Positions 50,846 through 59,187 of a stretch of 64,000 nt of DNA are shown here, in pieces. Origin of the DNA: Bacteroidetes bacterium UBA1941. GTDB lineage: Bacteria; Bacteroidota; Bacteroidia; Chitinophagales; LD1. The notes beneath the pieces are model-generated. The model had not been told where the DNA came from and did no database searches. It was given only the letters and a program-made list of their open reading frames with translations. The position numbers and the translations under genes were made by a program. The stretch's first letter is position 1; every line of letters starts with the position of its first letter. The DNA lies in contig DDEZ01000002.1 in assembly GCA_002336805.1 (NCBI GenBank), positions 124,001 through 188,000 of the forward strand, read 5' to 3'.

Positions 50846-51564
50846 TGCATACTTTTTACAAAGTCGAGTCCTTTTAGAACGGGTTGTATGTCTGCGTGCT
50901 GATGATCGAATGGCATTACCGTATTCTGGCTATCGGGAGTCGCATTTTTCCCGATAAATCCTTTCGCAATGCTATGGGCTATCATACCATCACAAGGGTA
51001 CGGCTTGGTGAAATTCTCGATGTCGCTTCGCTTCAAGGTCGGATCAAGCCAGTTCATAGCTTCCTCCTTTGTGAGAATGACAGGCATTCTGAACGGGTGA
51101 TTGCCACCATTGTGTATGTAGCGCATCATTTCGTTAGCATCCGTGGTGAGCATCGCCCAAGATGGCACATTATCCCATACTCCGCATACTCCCGCAATGA
51201 AGAAGGCTTTATGCTCATCACCATCTTTCACCTGTATGTAGTACGGATAGTTTACTTCTTGCTTGCCTTCCATAACTTTCCTGTGCTCATAAAAGCCAGT
51301 GGCGGGAATGATGCACCGCTTGTCAAAAATGGAGCTCTTAAAGGGCCATGTATCAAAAATCTTTTCGCTTCTGGCATTGGCATGTTTGGCGGACCATTTC
51401 ACCAAATGTACTTGGTCAGGGTACTTCTGTGTAATTATGCCTTGCGCTCTGTTTTCAAATGCAGAGGTATGATAGAAATACACCTGCTCCCGCAGTTCCC
51501 TCGAAAGCCGTTCTTCTAACACTTCATTTACCAACGTGGTTAAATTGCTGTATCTGTTACACAT
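50842..51564 (-). CDS. SRAP-domain protein (YedK/HMCES-like)
   Basis: A 240-residue SOS-response-associated peptidase-like protein. These bind abasic sites in single-stranded DNA through a thiazolidine link made by the N-terminal Cys2, here MCNRYSN. Other active-site blocks are visible: the Asn in HANARSEKIFD, the Glu in PATGFYEHRK, and the His in GNHPFRMPVIL. The length fits YedK. It lies two bases after umuC, so DNA damage tolerance is its likely setting: protecting abasic sites that translesion synthesis or base removal leaves. Confidence 0.93.
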   Translation of the reverse strand: MCNRYSNLTTLVNEVLEERLSRELREQVYFYHTSAFENRAQGIITQKYPDQVHLVKWSAKHANARSEKIFDTWPFKSSIFDKRCIIPATGFYEHRKVMEGKQEVNYPYYIQVKDGDEHKAFFIAGVCGVWDNVPSWAMLTTDANEMMRYIHNGGNHPFRMPVILTKEEAMNWLDPTLKRSDIENFTKPYPCDGMIAHSIAKGFIGKNATPDSQNTVMPFDHQHADIQPVLKGLDFVKSMQ

Positions 51565-51566
51565 GC

Positions 51567-52838
51567 TTAAACGCTTACTTTAATGATATCACTCCACTTA
51601 GTCGTATAATGACCCGATTTCATACCGGCTCTCAGGGCGTATTTCCTGTGGCCTGCCATCGATGCCATGCGAACAGATCCCGCTCCGAAGTGTGAGTTAA
51701 GCAAATCTAATGCTTTCATGGCTTTAGAGTGTTTTTCATGATTCATTTTCGGAAATAGTACCTCTTGGCGTGAATGCTCAGGAATGAGGCCCGAAACGAT
51801 CACTCCTGCTTTCATGTATTTGTACCCAGGGCGATACAGGGCCTTTAATAGCGCCAAAGCATAGTGCGCCAGCTCTATTGTTGAATTCGTCGCCTCAGGC
51901 AGGGCTATGGTTTTTGAGTTTGCATATTGCGATAGGTCCGTCCGGTAGGGATTAGTATGAAGGAATACCTGTAACATGTTGGCGCAGGTACCATCCTTAC
52001 GGAGCTTCCTGGCGCAGGTTGCCACGTAATTCGCTACTGCCTCCGACATATCAGGCAGGGTTTCCAGCAGCTTGCCGAAAGATCGCGAAGTGCAAATGTT
52101 TTGTTTGGTAGCTACCGTCTCTTTCATTTCAAGGCAAGGATGGCCATTAAGCTCCTGGTGCATCCTTACGCCGACGACTGTCATATTCTTTCGCACCCAC
52201 TCCAGGTTAAGCACACTAAACTCGTAAGCAGTAGTGATGCCATTTGCTATGAGGCGCTTGGCATGCTGTTGACCAATGCCCCACACGTCCCCAATCTCGC
52301 ATCCCTTTAACGCCTCTATCCGAGCGTCCTCACTATTAATGACATACACGCCGATAGGCTTTACTTTCTTCGCATACTTGTTCGCCATCTTCGCGAGTGT
52401 CTTGGTCGGGCCGATACCAACACTAACGGGCAGTCCTGTCACGGCCTTGATGCGTTCCTTGATGCTGCTGCCCAAGAAATAGAGCATGAAGGTATCCTGT
52501 CGATTTACCCTTATGAAGCATTCGTCCACTGAATATACTTCGACTTCGGGCGAAAATTCACGGATCGTATTCATGACTCGATCGCTCATGTCGCCGTAGA
52601 GGGTGTAGTTCGAGCTGAATATCTTGCACTGCTTTATCAGGTCGGGTATGAGGTGAGGGACGTCACCCATCTTTATGCCAAGGTCTTTGGCTTCTTGGTT
52701 TCGCGCTATGACGCATCCGTCATTGTTGCTTAGTACGACGACAGGCCAGCCTTTGAGGGAAGGATCGAAAACCGCCTCACAGCTCGGATAGCAGTTGTTG
52801 ATGTCGGTAAGGCAGTATGTCTGTTCACCGAAGAACAT
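51567..52838 (-). CDS. umuC: Y-family DNA polymerase UmuC
   Basis: A 423-residue translesion polymerase subunit of the Pol V type. Catalytic residues look intact: Asp in YCLTDINNCYPSCEAVF near residue 12 and the SVDECF pair near 105. Other UmuC blocks are VVVLSNNDGCVIARNQEAKDLGI near 33-55, VSVGIGPTKTLAKMANKYAKK near 140-160, and the HhH region IGDVWGIGQQHAKRL. The length matches E. coli UmuC. It overlaps the UmuD-like gene by 14 bases. It would copy past DNA lesions with errors. Confidence 0.95.
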   Translation of the reverse strand: MFFGEQTYCLTDINNCYPSCEAVFDPSLKGWPVVVLSNNDGCVIARNQEAKDLGIKMGDVPHLIPDLIKQCKIFSSNYTLYGDMSDRVMNTIREFSPEVEVYSVDECFIRVNRQDTFMLYFLGSSIKERIKAVTGLPVSVGIGPTKTLAKMANKYAKKVKPIGVYVINSEDARIEALKGCEIGDVWGIGQQHAKRLIANGITTAYEFSVLNLEWVRKNMTVVGVRMHQELNGHPCLEMKETVATKQNICTSRSFGKLLETLPDMSEAVANYVATCARKLRKDGTCANMLQVFLHTNPYRTDLSQYANSKTIALPEATNSTIELAHYALALLKALYRPGYKYMKAGVIVSGLIPEHSRQEVLFPKMNHEKHSKAMKALDLLNSHFGAGSVRMASMAGHRKYALRAGMKSGHYTTKWSDIIKVSV

Positions 52839-53235
52839 TGCAGAAGTTTTCGGCTTTTTGGATGATGTAGGTTACGACACCATGAATGACGGTATCCTCC
52901 TGCCCCGTAATATCGATGACTTTGCCGGCACCGAGTGGGGCGAGATAAACGCGGTCGATAATAATGCGTAGCTTCTTCATCCTAAATTCCCCTTCGGCAA
53001 AGACGAGGACGAGGTTATCGTGCATTGGCCTCCTGCTGCGCTCAATTACCAGGACGTCGCCGCAATGAAGCTCGAATACATCATCGTTTGTCTGTTTGAT
53101 TATTCCAAAGTACGTGGCATTAGGGTTCTTGATGACATAGTCATCTATGCTCAGGCGTGTCTCTAAATAATCCTGTGTAGGAGATACAAAGCCAGTGGCG
53201 TCATTAGGATTCTTATTGCTGGGAGGTTTGATCAT
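52825..53235 (-). CDS. umuD: UmuD-like S24 protein without catalytic serine
   Basis: A 136-residue UmuD homologue. The self-cleavage region is kept (DATGFVSPTQDYLE, cut expected before Gly15). The following NPNATYFGII strand, GDVLVIERS (59-67) and the lysine strand GEFRMKKL (82-89) also match. But where UmuD and LexA have Gly-Asp-Ser-Met, this protein reads KQTNDD (47-52), with no serine in the segment. It should not be able to cleave itself in the usual way, and may serve as a fixed UmuC partner or be processed by another protein. It starts inside the end of the preceding gene. Confidence 0.88.
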   Translation of the reverse strand: MIKPPSNKNPNDATGFVSPTQDYLETRLSIDDYVIKNPNATYFGIIKQTNDDVFELHCGDVLVIERSRRPMHDNLVLVFAEGEFRMKKLRIIIDRVYLAPLGAGKVIDITGQEDTVIHGVVTYIIQKAENFCNVLR

Positions 53236-53581
53236 ATTCTCTGATTCGGGGGTAGACTTTTAAAAGTGTAGCACTCACAAGTAGAGGGTCCTCGATGCCG
53301 TATTGGGTGGCATTCTTAAAAAGGTAATCGTCTGGGTTTTGCATGACCGTCTTAAATGCTGTATAACCCTCGGTATCGTATTCGGCGGTGATGAGTTGCT
53401 CGACTTCATGCTCCTGGAGCACTCTGGGCTTATCTGTGCTCATTGTGCAACTCAGCCAGACTGGCGAATGTCTTTTAATGCCCCAGCCCATGAGGAGACC
53501 AACATCCTCAGCAATAGCCGTAATCCAAAGCGGTTTTTTATTTTTACTGTCTATAATCCATTGCCCTCGGTCATATCCCAT
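53213..53581 (-). CDS. Hypothetical first gene of the Umu run
   Basis: A 122-residue soluble protein (MGYDRGQWIIDSKNKKPLWI). No signal or membrane segment is seen, and no known motif. It overlaps the UmuD-like gene by 23 bases, and it lies directly behind a Bacteroidota-type promoter, so it is the first gene of the eleven-gene run. The position suggests a role in damage response or regulation, but nothing in the sequence shows it. Confidence 0.7.
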   Translation of the reverse strand: MGYDRGQWIIDSKNKKPLWITAIAEDVGLLMGWGIKRHSPVWLSCTMSTDKPRVLQEHEVEQLITAEYDTEGYTAFKTVMQNPDDYLFKNATQYGIEDPLLVSATLLKVYPRIREYDQTSQQ

Positions 53582-53598
53582 AATCTCGTTTTAGGTTA

Positions 53599-53630
53599 TA
53601 AAATTAGTAATTGCTATCTTTTTTAGCAAA
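53599..53630 (-). promoter_or_regulatory. Promoter with dyad operator for the Umu-defence run
   Basis: On the minus strand, TTTG (53630-53627) and TAATTTTA (53606-53599) are 20 bases apart, a near fit to the Bacteroidota promoter. Within it lies a dyad TTGCTA-N7-TAGCAA (53611-53629, perfect arms), which could bind a repressor and block the -33 element. A LexA-like or phage-type regulator is possible. Found by eye. Confidence 0.55.
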
Positions 53631-53907
53631 TTCTTCTCTATCTCCTTGAATTTCAAAAGAGAGAAAATGATATAGTATATCGCGGGCAATCCCGGAATCA
53701 AACTTTTCTGTGGGGGGAAGGGGATAAAAAAAGAGGCCGGCACTTTCGTGACGACCCCTTTGAACCTATGAAAACTTTATCCGAGAATTAAATGAATACT
53801 CAAATATACTATTTAGAATGGACTGAAATAATGGGTTAGCAGTTTTTTGCATTAAAAGGCGGGCACCTGTTACGATACCCGCCTGTATAGAAAGCACAGC
53901 AAAGAAA
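53631..53907. other. Spacer upstream of the Umu run
   Basis: About 275 bases without a gene. It contains short GC palindromes (CCGGGCAATCCCGG-like near 53684) and the terminator of the next minus-strand gene at 53857-53884. Confidence 0.4.
53854..53884 (-). terminator. Terminator of the winged-helix gene
   Basis: On the minus strand, stem AGGCGGG / CCCGCCT with a 14-base loop is followed by TTTAATG. It lies 24 bases past the stop of the gene at 53908. Confidence 0.65.
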
Positions 53908-54495
53908 CTATTTGATTTTTATTCCTAACTCTTTACAGCGCTTTAAAAAACCAGGCAAAGTGTCCTTTGACCACTGGTTAGAAACCAAAATGATCTTGCC
54001 CTTCACCTTGATTTGATGTTCTTCTTTACAGAAGTAGCGGTCACGGGCACCTTGTATAGATCGGGCCGTATCTTCTTCCTGCCATACGCCGAATCTCTTA
54101 AGGAGCTCATCAGGAAAAGCTTCTTTGAGCTGCTTGAGTGTCGGTTTATGATTCTCTACATATTGCCTGACCACTTCTCTGACCAATGGGCCCTTGCCAT
54201 ATTCTTCACCGTTGAATTTGAACTTCTGATTGTTGCGGCCTTTTGATTGTTTGCCTGCAGCAATTTCTTCTTCCTCGATCTGTGTTTCTTCTGCCACAGG
54301 TTGCTCAGTGATAGAGTAGAGTTTCCCTTCGTCACCTTCTGTCTCCATTAGCGAGCCTTCGTTTGTCAGCTTCTTGAAGACGTTTGCCAGGACTATACCT
54401 TTTACCCCGGTGGCCTCGCTTATTGCTGCCTTCGTTGAGTCAGGATACTTTTTGAGAAATTTTACCACCAGTTCCGTTGCTTGTTGTGTTGTCAT
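53908..54495 (-). CDS. Winged-helix DNA-binding-like protein
   Basis: A 195-residue protein in two parts. Residues 1-65 look like a winged helix (LVVKFLKKYPDSTKAAISEA, TGVKGIVLANVFKKLTNEGS). The linker is acidic (EETQIEEEEIAAGKQ). Residues 95-195 form a conserved-looking domain (YGKGPLVREVVRQYVENHKP, LKQLKEAFPDELLKRFG, ending NQWSKDTLPGFLKRCKELGI) that I have seen in several Bacteroidota proteins without a known role. It may regulate genes of the island. It has its own terminator and no partner gene. Confidence 0.7.
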   Translation of the reverse strand: MTTQQATELVVKFLKKYPDSTKAAISEATGVKGIVLANVFKKLTNEGSLMETEGDEGKLYSITEQPVAEETQIEEEEIAAGKQSKGRNNQKFKFNGEEYGKGPLVREVVRQYVENHKPTLKQLKEAFPDELLKRFGVWQEEDTARSIQGARDRYFCKEEHQIKVKGKIILVSNQWSKDTLPGFLKRCKELGIKIK

Positions 54496-55276
54496 GTTGT
54501 TACAATTTTTGTTTGATAATAATTACAACACGAGTGTAGCAGCAACCGCCGGAAACGAGAAGTTTCCGCCAGAGGAAATGGAAAAAGTCATGCGATTCTT
54601 GCGTTTATTAGCGATGAAGCCAGAAAATCTCTGGTTGTGCCGGGCACACACAATTTTTGTAACAATCAATTATTGACAAAGGGCAGCTCCAAATCGCTCT
54701 CGGTTTCAAAAGTAGCTAAGCATGAAGGTCAAACAGGTATGGTGTCCCATAAATTCCACCGAAGGAGCAATTGGGATGTCCGGGCACATTATAAGGGCTA
54801 CGCCCATCAATCAACTCTGGAATAGTCAGATTTCTTATTATTTCTTTATAGCTGCGTATAGAGGCGTGTAGACCTGTTCGTGGAATAGCTGTCGTTAACT
54901 GTTCTTTACTTGGGTTTAGGAGTTTTGTCCCGTTAAGCGGATATGGTGCGTATGAGACCTGTAAGGCCTGTAAAGACTGTTAGGTCCTATAAAGTGTTTA
55001 AAGTGTCTGACCGTCTTAAACTCTTTACTAAATCCAAAACCTGAAATTTCTGACCAATTTTATATGCCCGTTTCGGCAGAATGTTTCACCTTTTTGAAAA
55101 AATATTTTGACAGCATCATTGTTTGGTATTAGCTGAAAACAATCCAATTTAAGTCTTTAAGGACAAAGGACAAGAAACTCGCTATAGCTTGTTGCTGATG
55201 AAGGGGGAGTATTTATAAAGAACGCGCGCATATATACACATGCGCGCGCGACGAACTTTGTGAATAAACTATCGGA
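54496..55276. other. Long non-coding region
   Basis: About 780 bases without a credible gene; two short plus-strand frames here overlap the previous gene or lack any family likeness. It contains a stretch with repeated CCTGTAAG/CCTGTAAAG words near 54960-54985. At its right end (55223-55250) it has a strictly alternating pyrimidine-purine tract. It could hold an origin, an attachment site or a decayed gene. Confidence 0.45.
55223..55250. repeat. Alternating pyrimidine-purine dyad, Z-DNA-prone
   Basis: Twenty-eight bases alternate C/T and G/A without a break: CGCGCGCATATATA, then CACATGCGCGCGCG. The ends CGCGCGCAT and ATGCGCGCG are complementary. It lies 26 bases beyond the stop codon of the T9SS cargo gene and might act as its terminator hairpin, though there is no T run. 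Confidence 0.75.
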
Positions 55277-56767
55277 TCAATACTTGACCCACTTACTTAC
55301 TTCTCCATTAAGCAAAACGAGGTAAACGCCAGATGCCATACCTGATACGTCCAATGGACTTTTACATTTATCAATATCAACGATACGCTGCCCCTCTATG
55401 TTTGTAATGGTCAGATGCAAGCCAGGTTCACTGAAGTAGAGAATGTCACTGGTTGGGTTGGGATATACAAAGTATTTTTGAGCGTTTATTTCCTCTATGC
55501 CATTTGGCTGGACGCTCCTGATATTGGAATACAATGTATATGCGGTTCTTGGATTGCAACTGGCGCCGACAGCTTCTATCCTGTACCGGGTGTTTGGCAG
55601 GATAGCTGCATTCGTATCATGCACGGTTATAGGTGAAGTATTTGCTGTAATAGTGTCAAGTAGTGTCCAGTTGTTATTGCCATTGGCATCGCGCATCACG
55701 GAGTAGGTACCTGAAAATGATCCCTGATATGGATACCACGTTACATCACCGTTATTCGGCTGTAGCTGAAACATTGTGGTAACACTGTTGCCAGGAAAAT
55801 ATATTGGTAAGAGTCCGCAGACATCTTTAGCTGTGATGCTGTATGTCCATGCCTGGAGAGATATGTTAGCATTATTATCCTGAAAACTGCTATATGAGGT
55901 GAATGGCTGTGAACCAATTTGCTGGTTACCCCTCATAATCAAGAATGAATCGATCAAGGAATAACGAAAAGTATCAGATGGTTGGTTTTTATCCCATACT
56001 ATAACATTATGAGTTAAGGTGCTATCTAAGGTTACTGCACATATATCCTGGAAGGGAGTTGTCTTAACTATAATATTTGCGGTCTTTGTAGTAGCTAAAT
56101 TATTACAATGCTTGGAGGTATCGATGTATATACAGCGGTAGATATTGTTATATCCAATAGGGGTAAGACTATCACCGTTGACAATGACCGTTTTACCGAC
56201 GGTTGTATCATTGCTATGTGGGTTGACCCACAAATATATTCCATGATTTGTTGGCCCTGAAGCTGTAAGGTTGATAGTCGCATTTTGGCAGATAGACCTT
56301 ATCGAATCAACCATTATAGTAGGATTTGGATAAGCCGCATGATGAATATTAAATGTATCAGAGTTGTGTAGATCACTTGACCACAGGGTAAGCGACATGT
56401 GAGTAGTATTGTAATACCGGGTGGTGTCACTCAGGTAAAAGGCCCCTGTGTCATGTATAGATGATATAAATGAAATCGTACGAGTAGTATTTAGCATGGT
56501 AGTGTCAAAATAAAAGGATAAGCTGTCAGGAAAAGTATGGCCGGCAAGGTGCGGCGTGTATTTGAAAGTATCTGGAGGGAAGGTATAACCCGATACACGG
56601 AGTGAATCAGTGAATATTGATCTGTCAGGACCAAAATGGATAGAGACACTGGTCGTGAACGTTCCTGATGGACAAACTGTATCGGGGCTAACTGATACAA
56701 TCGTGATTTGTGATCTTGCAGTAAGTATCATCATGATAAACAAAAGCGAAAAGAAGAGTTTTTGCAT
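55277..56767 (-). CDS. Secreted protein with T9SS type A sorting domain
   Basis: A 496-residue exported protein. The signal peptide is MQKLFFSLLFIMMILTARSQ. The middle is made of Ser/Thr-rich beta-sandwich segments with conserved-looking cysteines (SICQNATINLTASGP near 160, SCNPRTAYTLY near 400). The last 75 residues are a type A T9SS sorting domain: KYFVYPNPTSDILYF, then TNIEGQRIVDID, MASGVYLVLL and a basic end (SKWVKY). It would be exported through the type IX machinery and anchored or released at the cell surface. It is an unusual cargo for a defence island. Confidence 0.85.
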   Translation of the reverse strand: MQKLFFSLLFIMMILTARSQITIVSVSPDTVCPSGTFTTSVSIHFGPDRSIFTDSLRVSGYTFPPDTFKYTPHLAGHTFPDSLSFYFDTTMLNTTRTISFISSIHDTGAFYLSDTTRYYNTTHMSLTLWSSDLHNSDTFNIHHAAYPNPTIMVDSIRSICQNATINLTASGPTNHGIYLWVNPHSNDTTVGKTVIVNGDSLTPIGYNNIYRCIYIDTSKHCNNLATTKTANIIVKTTPFQDICAVTLDSTLTHNVIVWDKNQPSDTFRYSLIDSFLIMRGNQQIGSQPFTSYSSFQDNNANISLQAWTYSITAKDVCGLLPIYFPGNSVTTMFQLQPNNGDVTWYPYQGSFSGTYSVMRDANGNNNWTLLDTITANTSPITVHDTNAAILPNTRYRIEAVGASCNPRTAYTLYSNIRSVQPNGIEEINAQKYFVYPNPTSDILYFSEPGLHLTITNIEGQRIVDIDKCKSPLDVSGMASGVYLVLLNGEVSKWVKY

Positions 56768-56923
56768 AAACGATATTTTTAGATTGATGAAAAATCGAAT
56801 ATAACCGCCAGATAAATGCCCATTACGTTCTTATAGTTCATTCAGTTCATTCCGATCTTATAGTCCAATCAGCTAAACGCTTTGTTCCAAAAGCTACATT
56901 CGATGTTGTAAAAAGAGTGACCG

Positions 56924-57475
56924 GTGTTATCGAAAATTATCAAGGAGAGAATTGAGCGCAAATTCGGCCAAGGTCCGATACGATACCCCGTGCAGTGCAA
57001 CGCACTGGCAGAGGAGATAAGCGCTGTATGCAAGGCCAAGATCAGTGCAAGTACATTAAAACGGCTTTACGGGTTTGTAAAAGGAGCAAGTCAGGAGCCG
57101 CGTCTTTATACTCTGGATCTTATAAGTCAGTATCTGGGCTACAAAGGATGGGAACATTTATTGAGTGATCTGGCCCCTGATGCTCAAGAGCAAGCCGCAA
57201 AGATTGAAAAGCTGACTGCCACCCAAGTCAGGAAAGAGCAAACGGTGACAATTTTATATGAGCCGTCTAAGAAAGTTGAACTCAGAAAGACAGAAAATGG
57301 CTTTCTGGTCATTTCCTCTAACGATAGGAAGCTGCACCAAAATGATATTGTGTATTTCCGGTCGCTGGAAGTACATCTTCCCCTTGTCTTGGACACAGTC
57401 TTCCGCAAAGGGATAAATCAGGGGAAGTTACAGATTGCTACCGTCAGTGGTCTTACCGGGATAAGGAAAGACTGA
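56924..57475 (+). CDS. Conserved-looking Bacteroidota protein, possible regulator
   Basis: A 183-residue protein starting with GTG at 56924. The first 85 residues follow a pattern common in Bacteroidota proteins of unknown role: ALAEEISAVCKAKISASTLK, RLYGFVKGASQEPRLYTLDL, ISQYLGYKGWEHLLSD. This looks like a helical DNA- or protein-binding domain. The rest (from about 105) is beta-rich and might bind a ligand. It lies divergent to the T9SS cargo gene. The function is unknown. Confidence 0.65.
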   Translation: MLSKIIKERIERKFGQGPIRYPVQCNALAEEISAVCKAKISASTLKRLYGFVKGASQEPRLYTLDLISQYLGYKGWEHLLSDLAPDAQEQAAKIEKLTATQVRKEQTVTILYEPSKKVELRKTENGFLVISSNDRKLHQNDIVYFRSLEVHLPLVLDTVFRKGINQGKLQIATVSGLTGIRKD

Positions 57476-57756
57476 CAGCTCTACCCGCAAGCAAATGCTA
57501 AAATAAATGGTCTGTTTCGGGCGCTCCTGGGACACTTGTAAGGTCGGGCCATGTATTTGGCCGCTTTTGTTGTGTTTTGACCTCAGGAAGCAAATGGATA
57601 GTAAAAGGAAGTGTTTGGACTGGTCGGCGACATTAGTCGCAGCACATTTTGGTCTCGGATAGTTCATCCAACCCCAAAAATGATAGGCATTGGTCCTTTC
57701 CGTGCATTTGATGTAAACTTCTATAAGTCAAAGATGCTCGAATCCCAACTTAGCCC
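57476..57756. other. Spacer, no gene seen
   Basis: About 280 bases between two convergent genes. A minus-strand frame of 79 codons here has no family-like features and is not accepted. No hairpin terminator was found. Confidence 0.4.
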
Positions 57757-58248
57757 CTAAATCCAAGGCTTCACCGGACCCAAAAGAGCACCGACCCACG
57801 CCATTTGCATGTCCCCGCTATTGAGCATTAATTGTTTTCTGTCGCCGAGAAGGTCAACGGAGTATGCCCGAAAGCCATTTCCGCAGACGATTTGATCCAA
57901 ATCAAATTTTCCCGCTATCGATTTAGCTTGTCCCTCTTCTACTTTTTGTATAAAAAGGTATCGGTTAGAGTTCTTGGTCTGATCCGGTAGTAATCCGCAT
58001 ATAATCTCTACCTCAAAAAGTGTAAAATCCAAGTCGTTTTGGGTCAGGTACAGACCAATATCGCTGGCTTTTTGTTCCTCTAACCATTTACCGGTCCTTG
58101 TATTATACAGCGGGAAGATCGCAAAAGGGTCTTCCTCGTTAATGTATTTCCAGATTGCATTTGCGGTAACCTGATTGACAAGTTCTTTAGCTTCTTCACT
58201 TTGCTCGGTTAAGAAATCCTTGTATCTAAATAATGAGAGCGCTTTCAT
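57757..58248 (-). CDS. Hypothetical protein
   Basis: A 163-residue soluble acidic protein (MKALSLFRYKDFLTEQSEEA). No signal peptide or membrane helix. It is mixed alpha/beta, with DFTLFEVEIICGLLPDQTKN in the middle and RKQLMLNSGDMQMAWVGALL near the end. No family is recognised. It is monocistronic and divergent from the gene at 58535. Confidence 0.6.
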   Translation of the reverse strand: MKALSLFRYKDFLTEQSEEAKELVNQVTANAIWKYINEEDPFAIFPLYNTRTGKWLEEQKASDIGLYLTQNDLDFTLFEVEIICGLLPDQTKNSNRYLFIQKVEEGQAKSIAGKFDLDQIVCGNGFRAYSVDLLGDRKQLMLNSGDMQMAWVGALLGPVKPWI

Positions 58249-58534
58249 CGCTTATATATGATCACGCGCGTAGGAAATAATTTGCATTTGAATTTTGAAC
58301 GTTCATAGATCAAGCTATCAGCTGTTTCCTCAATGAAGCCCGTAGGTCCTATTTCAAATTATTCCGCTGCATTGGTTTATTTATTTTGTCCCAACAAGAT
58401 GTCCTTTAGCTAAAAAACGGATGAGCCAAGGGCTTATATCGACTAAATTCGATTATACCGGTTTTCTTAAAAACAATTTGTTTACATAGGATTGGCTAAA
58501 TATTAATTTATAGCTTTAATCATTATTCTATTTT
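58249..58534. other. Divergent promoter region
   Basis: About 285 AT-rich bases between divergent genes. It must hold both promoters, but no clear TTTG-N20-TAnnTTTG pair was found. Confidence 0.35.
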
Positions 58535-59164
58535 ATGATTGCAAAAACCTTATCATCGAAGGATATGATATTAGCTATTCCATATCATCCCAATGTGGCG
58601 CGATCCTTAATGAATAAAGGGAAGAACTATGATTTGCTGATACAAGAGCTTCTAAAATATGACCCATTTACGGAAGAAAACCAGCACCTTACCACAAGCA
58701 AAGAATTACAAGCAACATTAAAAATTAGCTCAAGTAAACTCCGAAAAATGCTTGAAAAGGTTTATGATGACTTTCTATCTTCAATGGAAGGACCGGGCAC
58801 CACATTAATAATGGGTTCTATCCTTGTAGAGTTTTATGTCAGGTTCTATGATAAAAGGGCTTCCTTTTGCGCCATGCTCGACCATATTCCTAAAGTAGGC
58901 GATGATATGGAACTGGATTTTTTAAGACCGATTTTCAATTTCCATCATTTCTACGTACAAAGAGTTACTCATAACTTGGAAAATGACAAACATGCCATAA
59001 CGGTTTGGCTTAAAGCAGGTAATTTTAATCTATACGAGCATCTGGAACTGGAGCGTGCGAAATCAGAGCAAAGATATGACTGGAAAACTGATACTATAAC
59101 TCACCCCGCTGAACCTATTCATCAGTATGTCCCGCCAAGGGGTAACTACCGGGGTTGGAGGTAA
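58535..59164 (+). CDS. Hypothetical protein with possible DNA-binding helices
   Basis: A 209-residue soluble protein (MIAKTLSSKDMILAIPYHPN). Residues about 50-75 (LTTSKELQATLKISSSKLRK) have the look of a helix-turn-helix. The C-terminal end is polar with TDTITHPAEPIHQYVPP and an Arg/Gly tail (RGNYRGWR). No family is recognised. It is convergent with the helicase operon. Confidence 0.55.
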   Translation: MIAKTLSSKDMILAIPYHPNVARSLMNKGKNYDLLIQELLKYDPFTEENQHLTTSKELQATLKISSSKLRKMLEKVYDDFLSSMEGPGTTLIMGSILVEFYVRFYDKRASFCAMLDHIPKVGDDMELDFLRPIFNFHHFYVQRVTHNLENDKHAITVWLKAGNFNLYEHLELERAKSEQRYDWKTDTITHPAEPIHQYVPPRGNYRGWR

Positions 59165-59187
59165 TTATCATATTACCGCATAATTAA

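Noticed and set aside
54374..54825. Two plus-strand frames of 100 and 62 codons
   Set aside because: The first overlaps the opposing winged-helix gene; the second lacks a ribosome site and any recognisable pattern.
57428..57667. A 79-codon minus-strand frame
   Set aside because: It overlaps the end of the 56924 gene and has no domain-like features.
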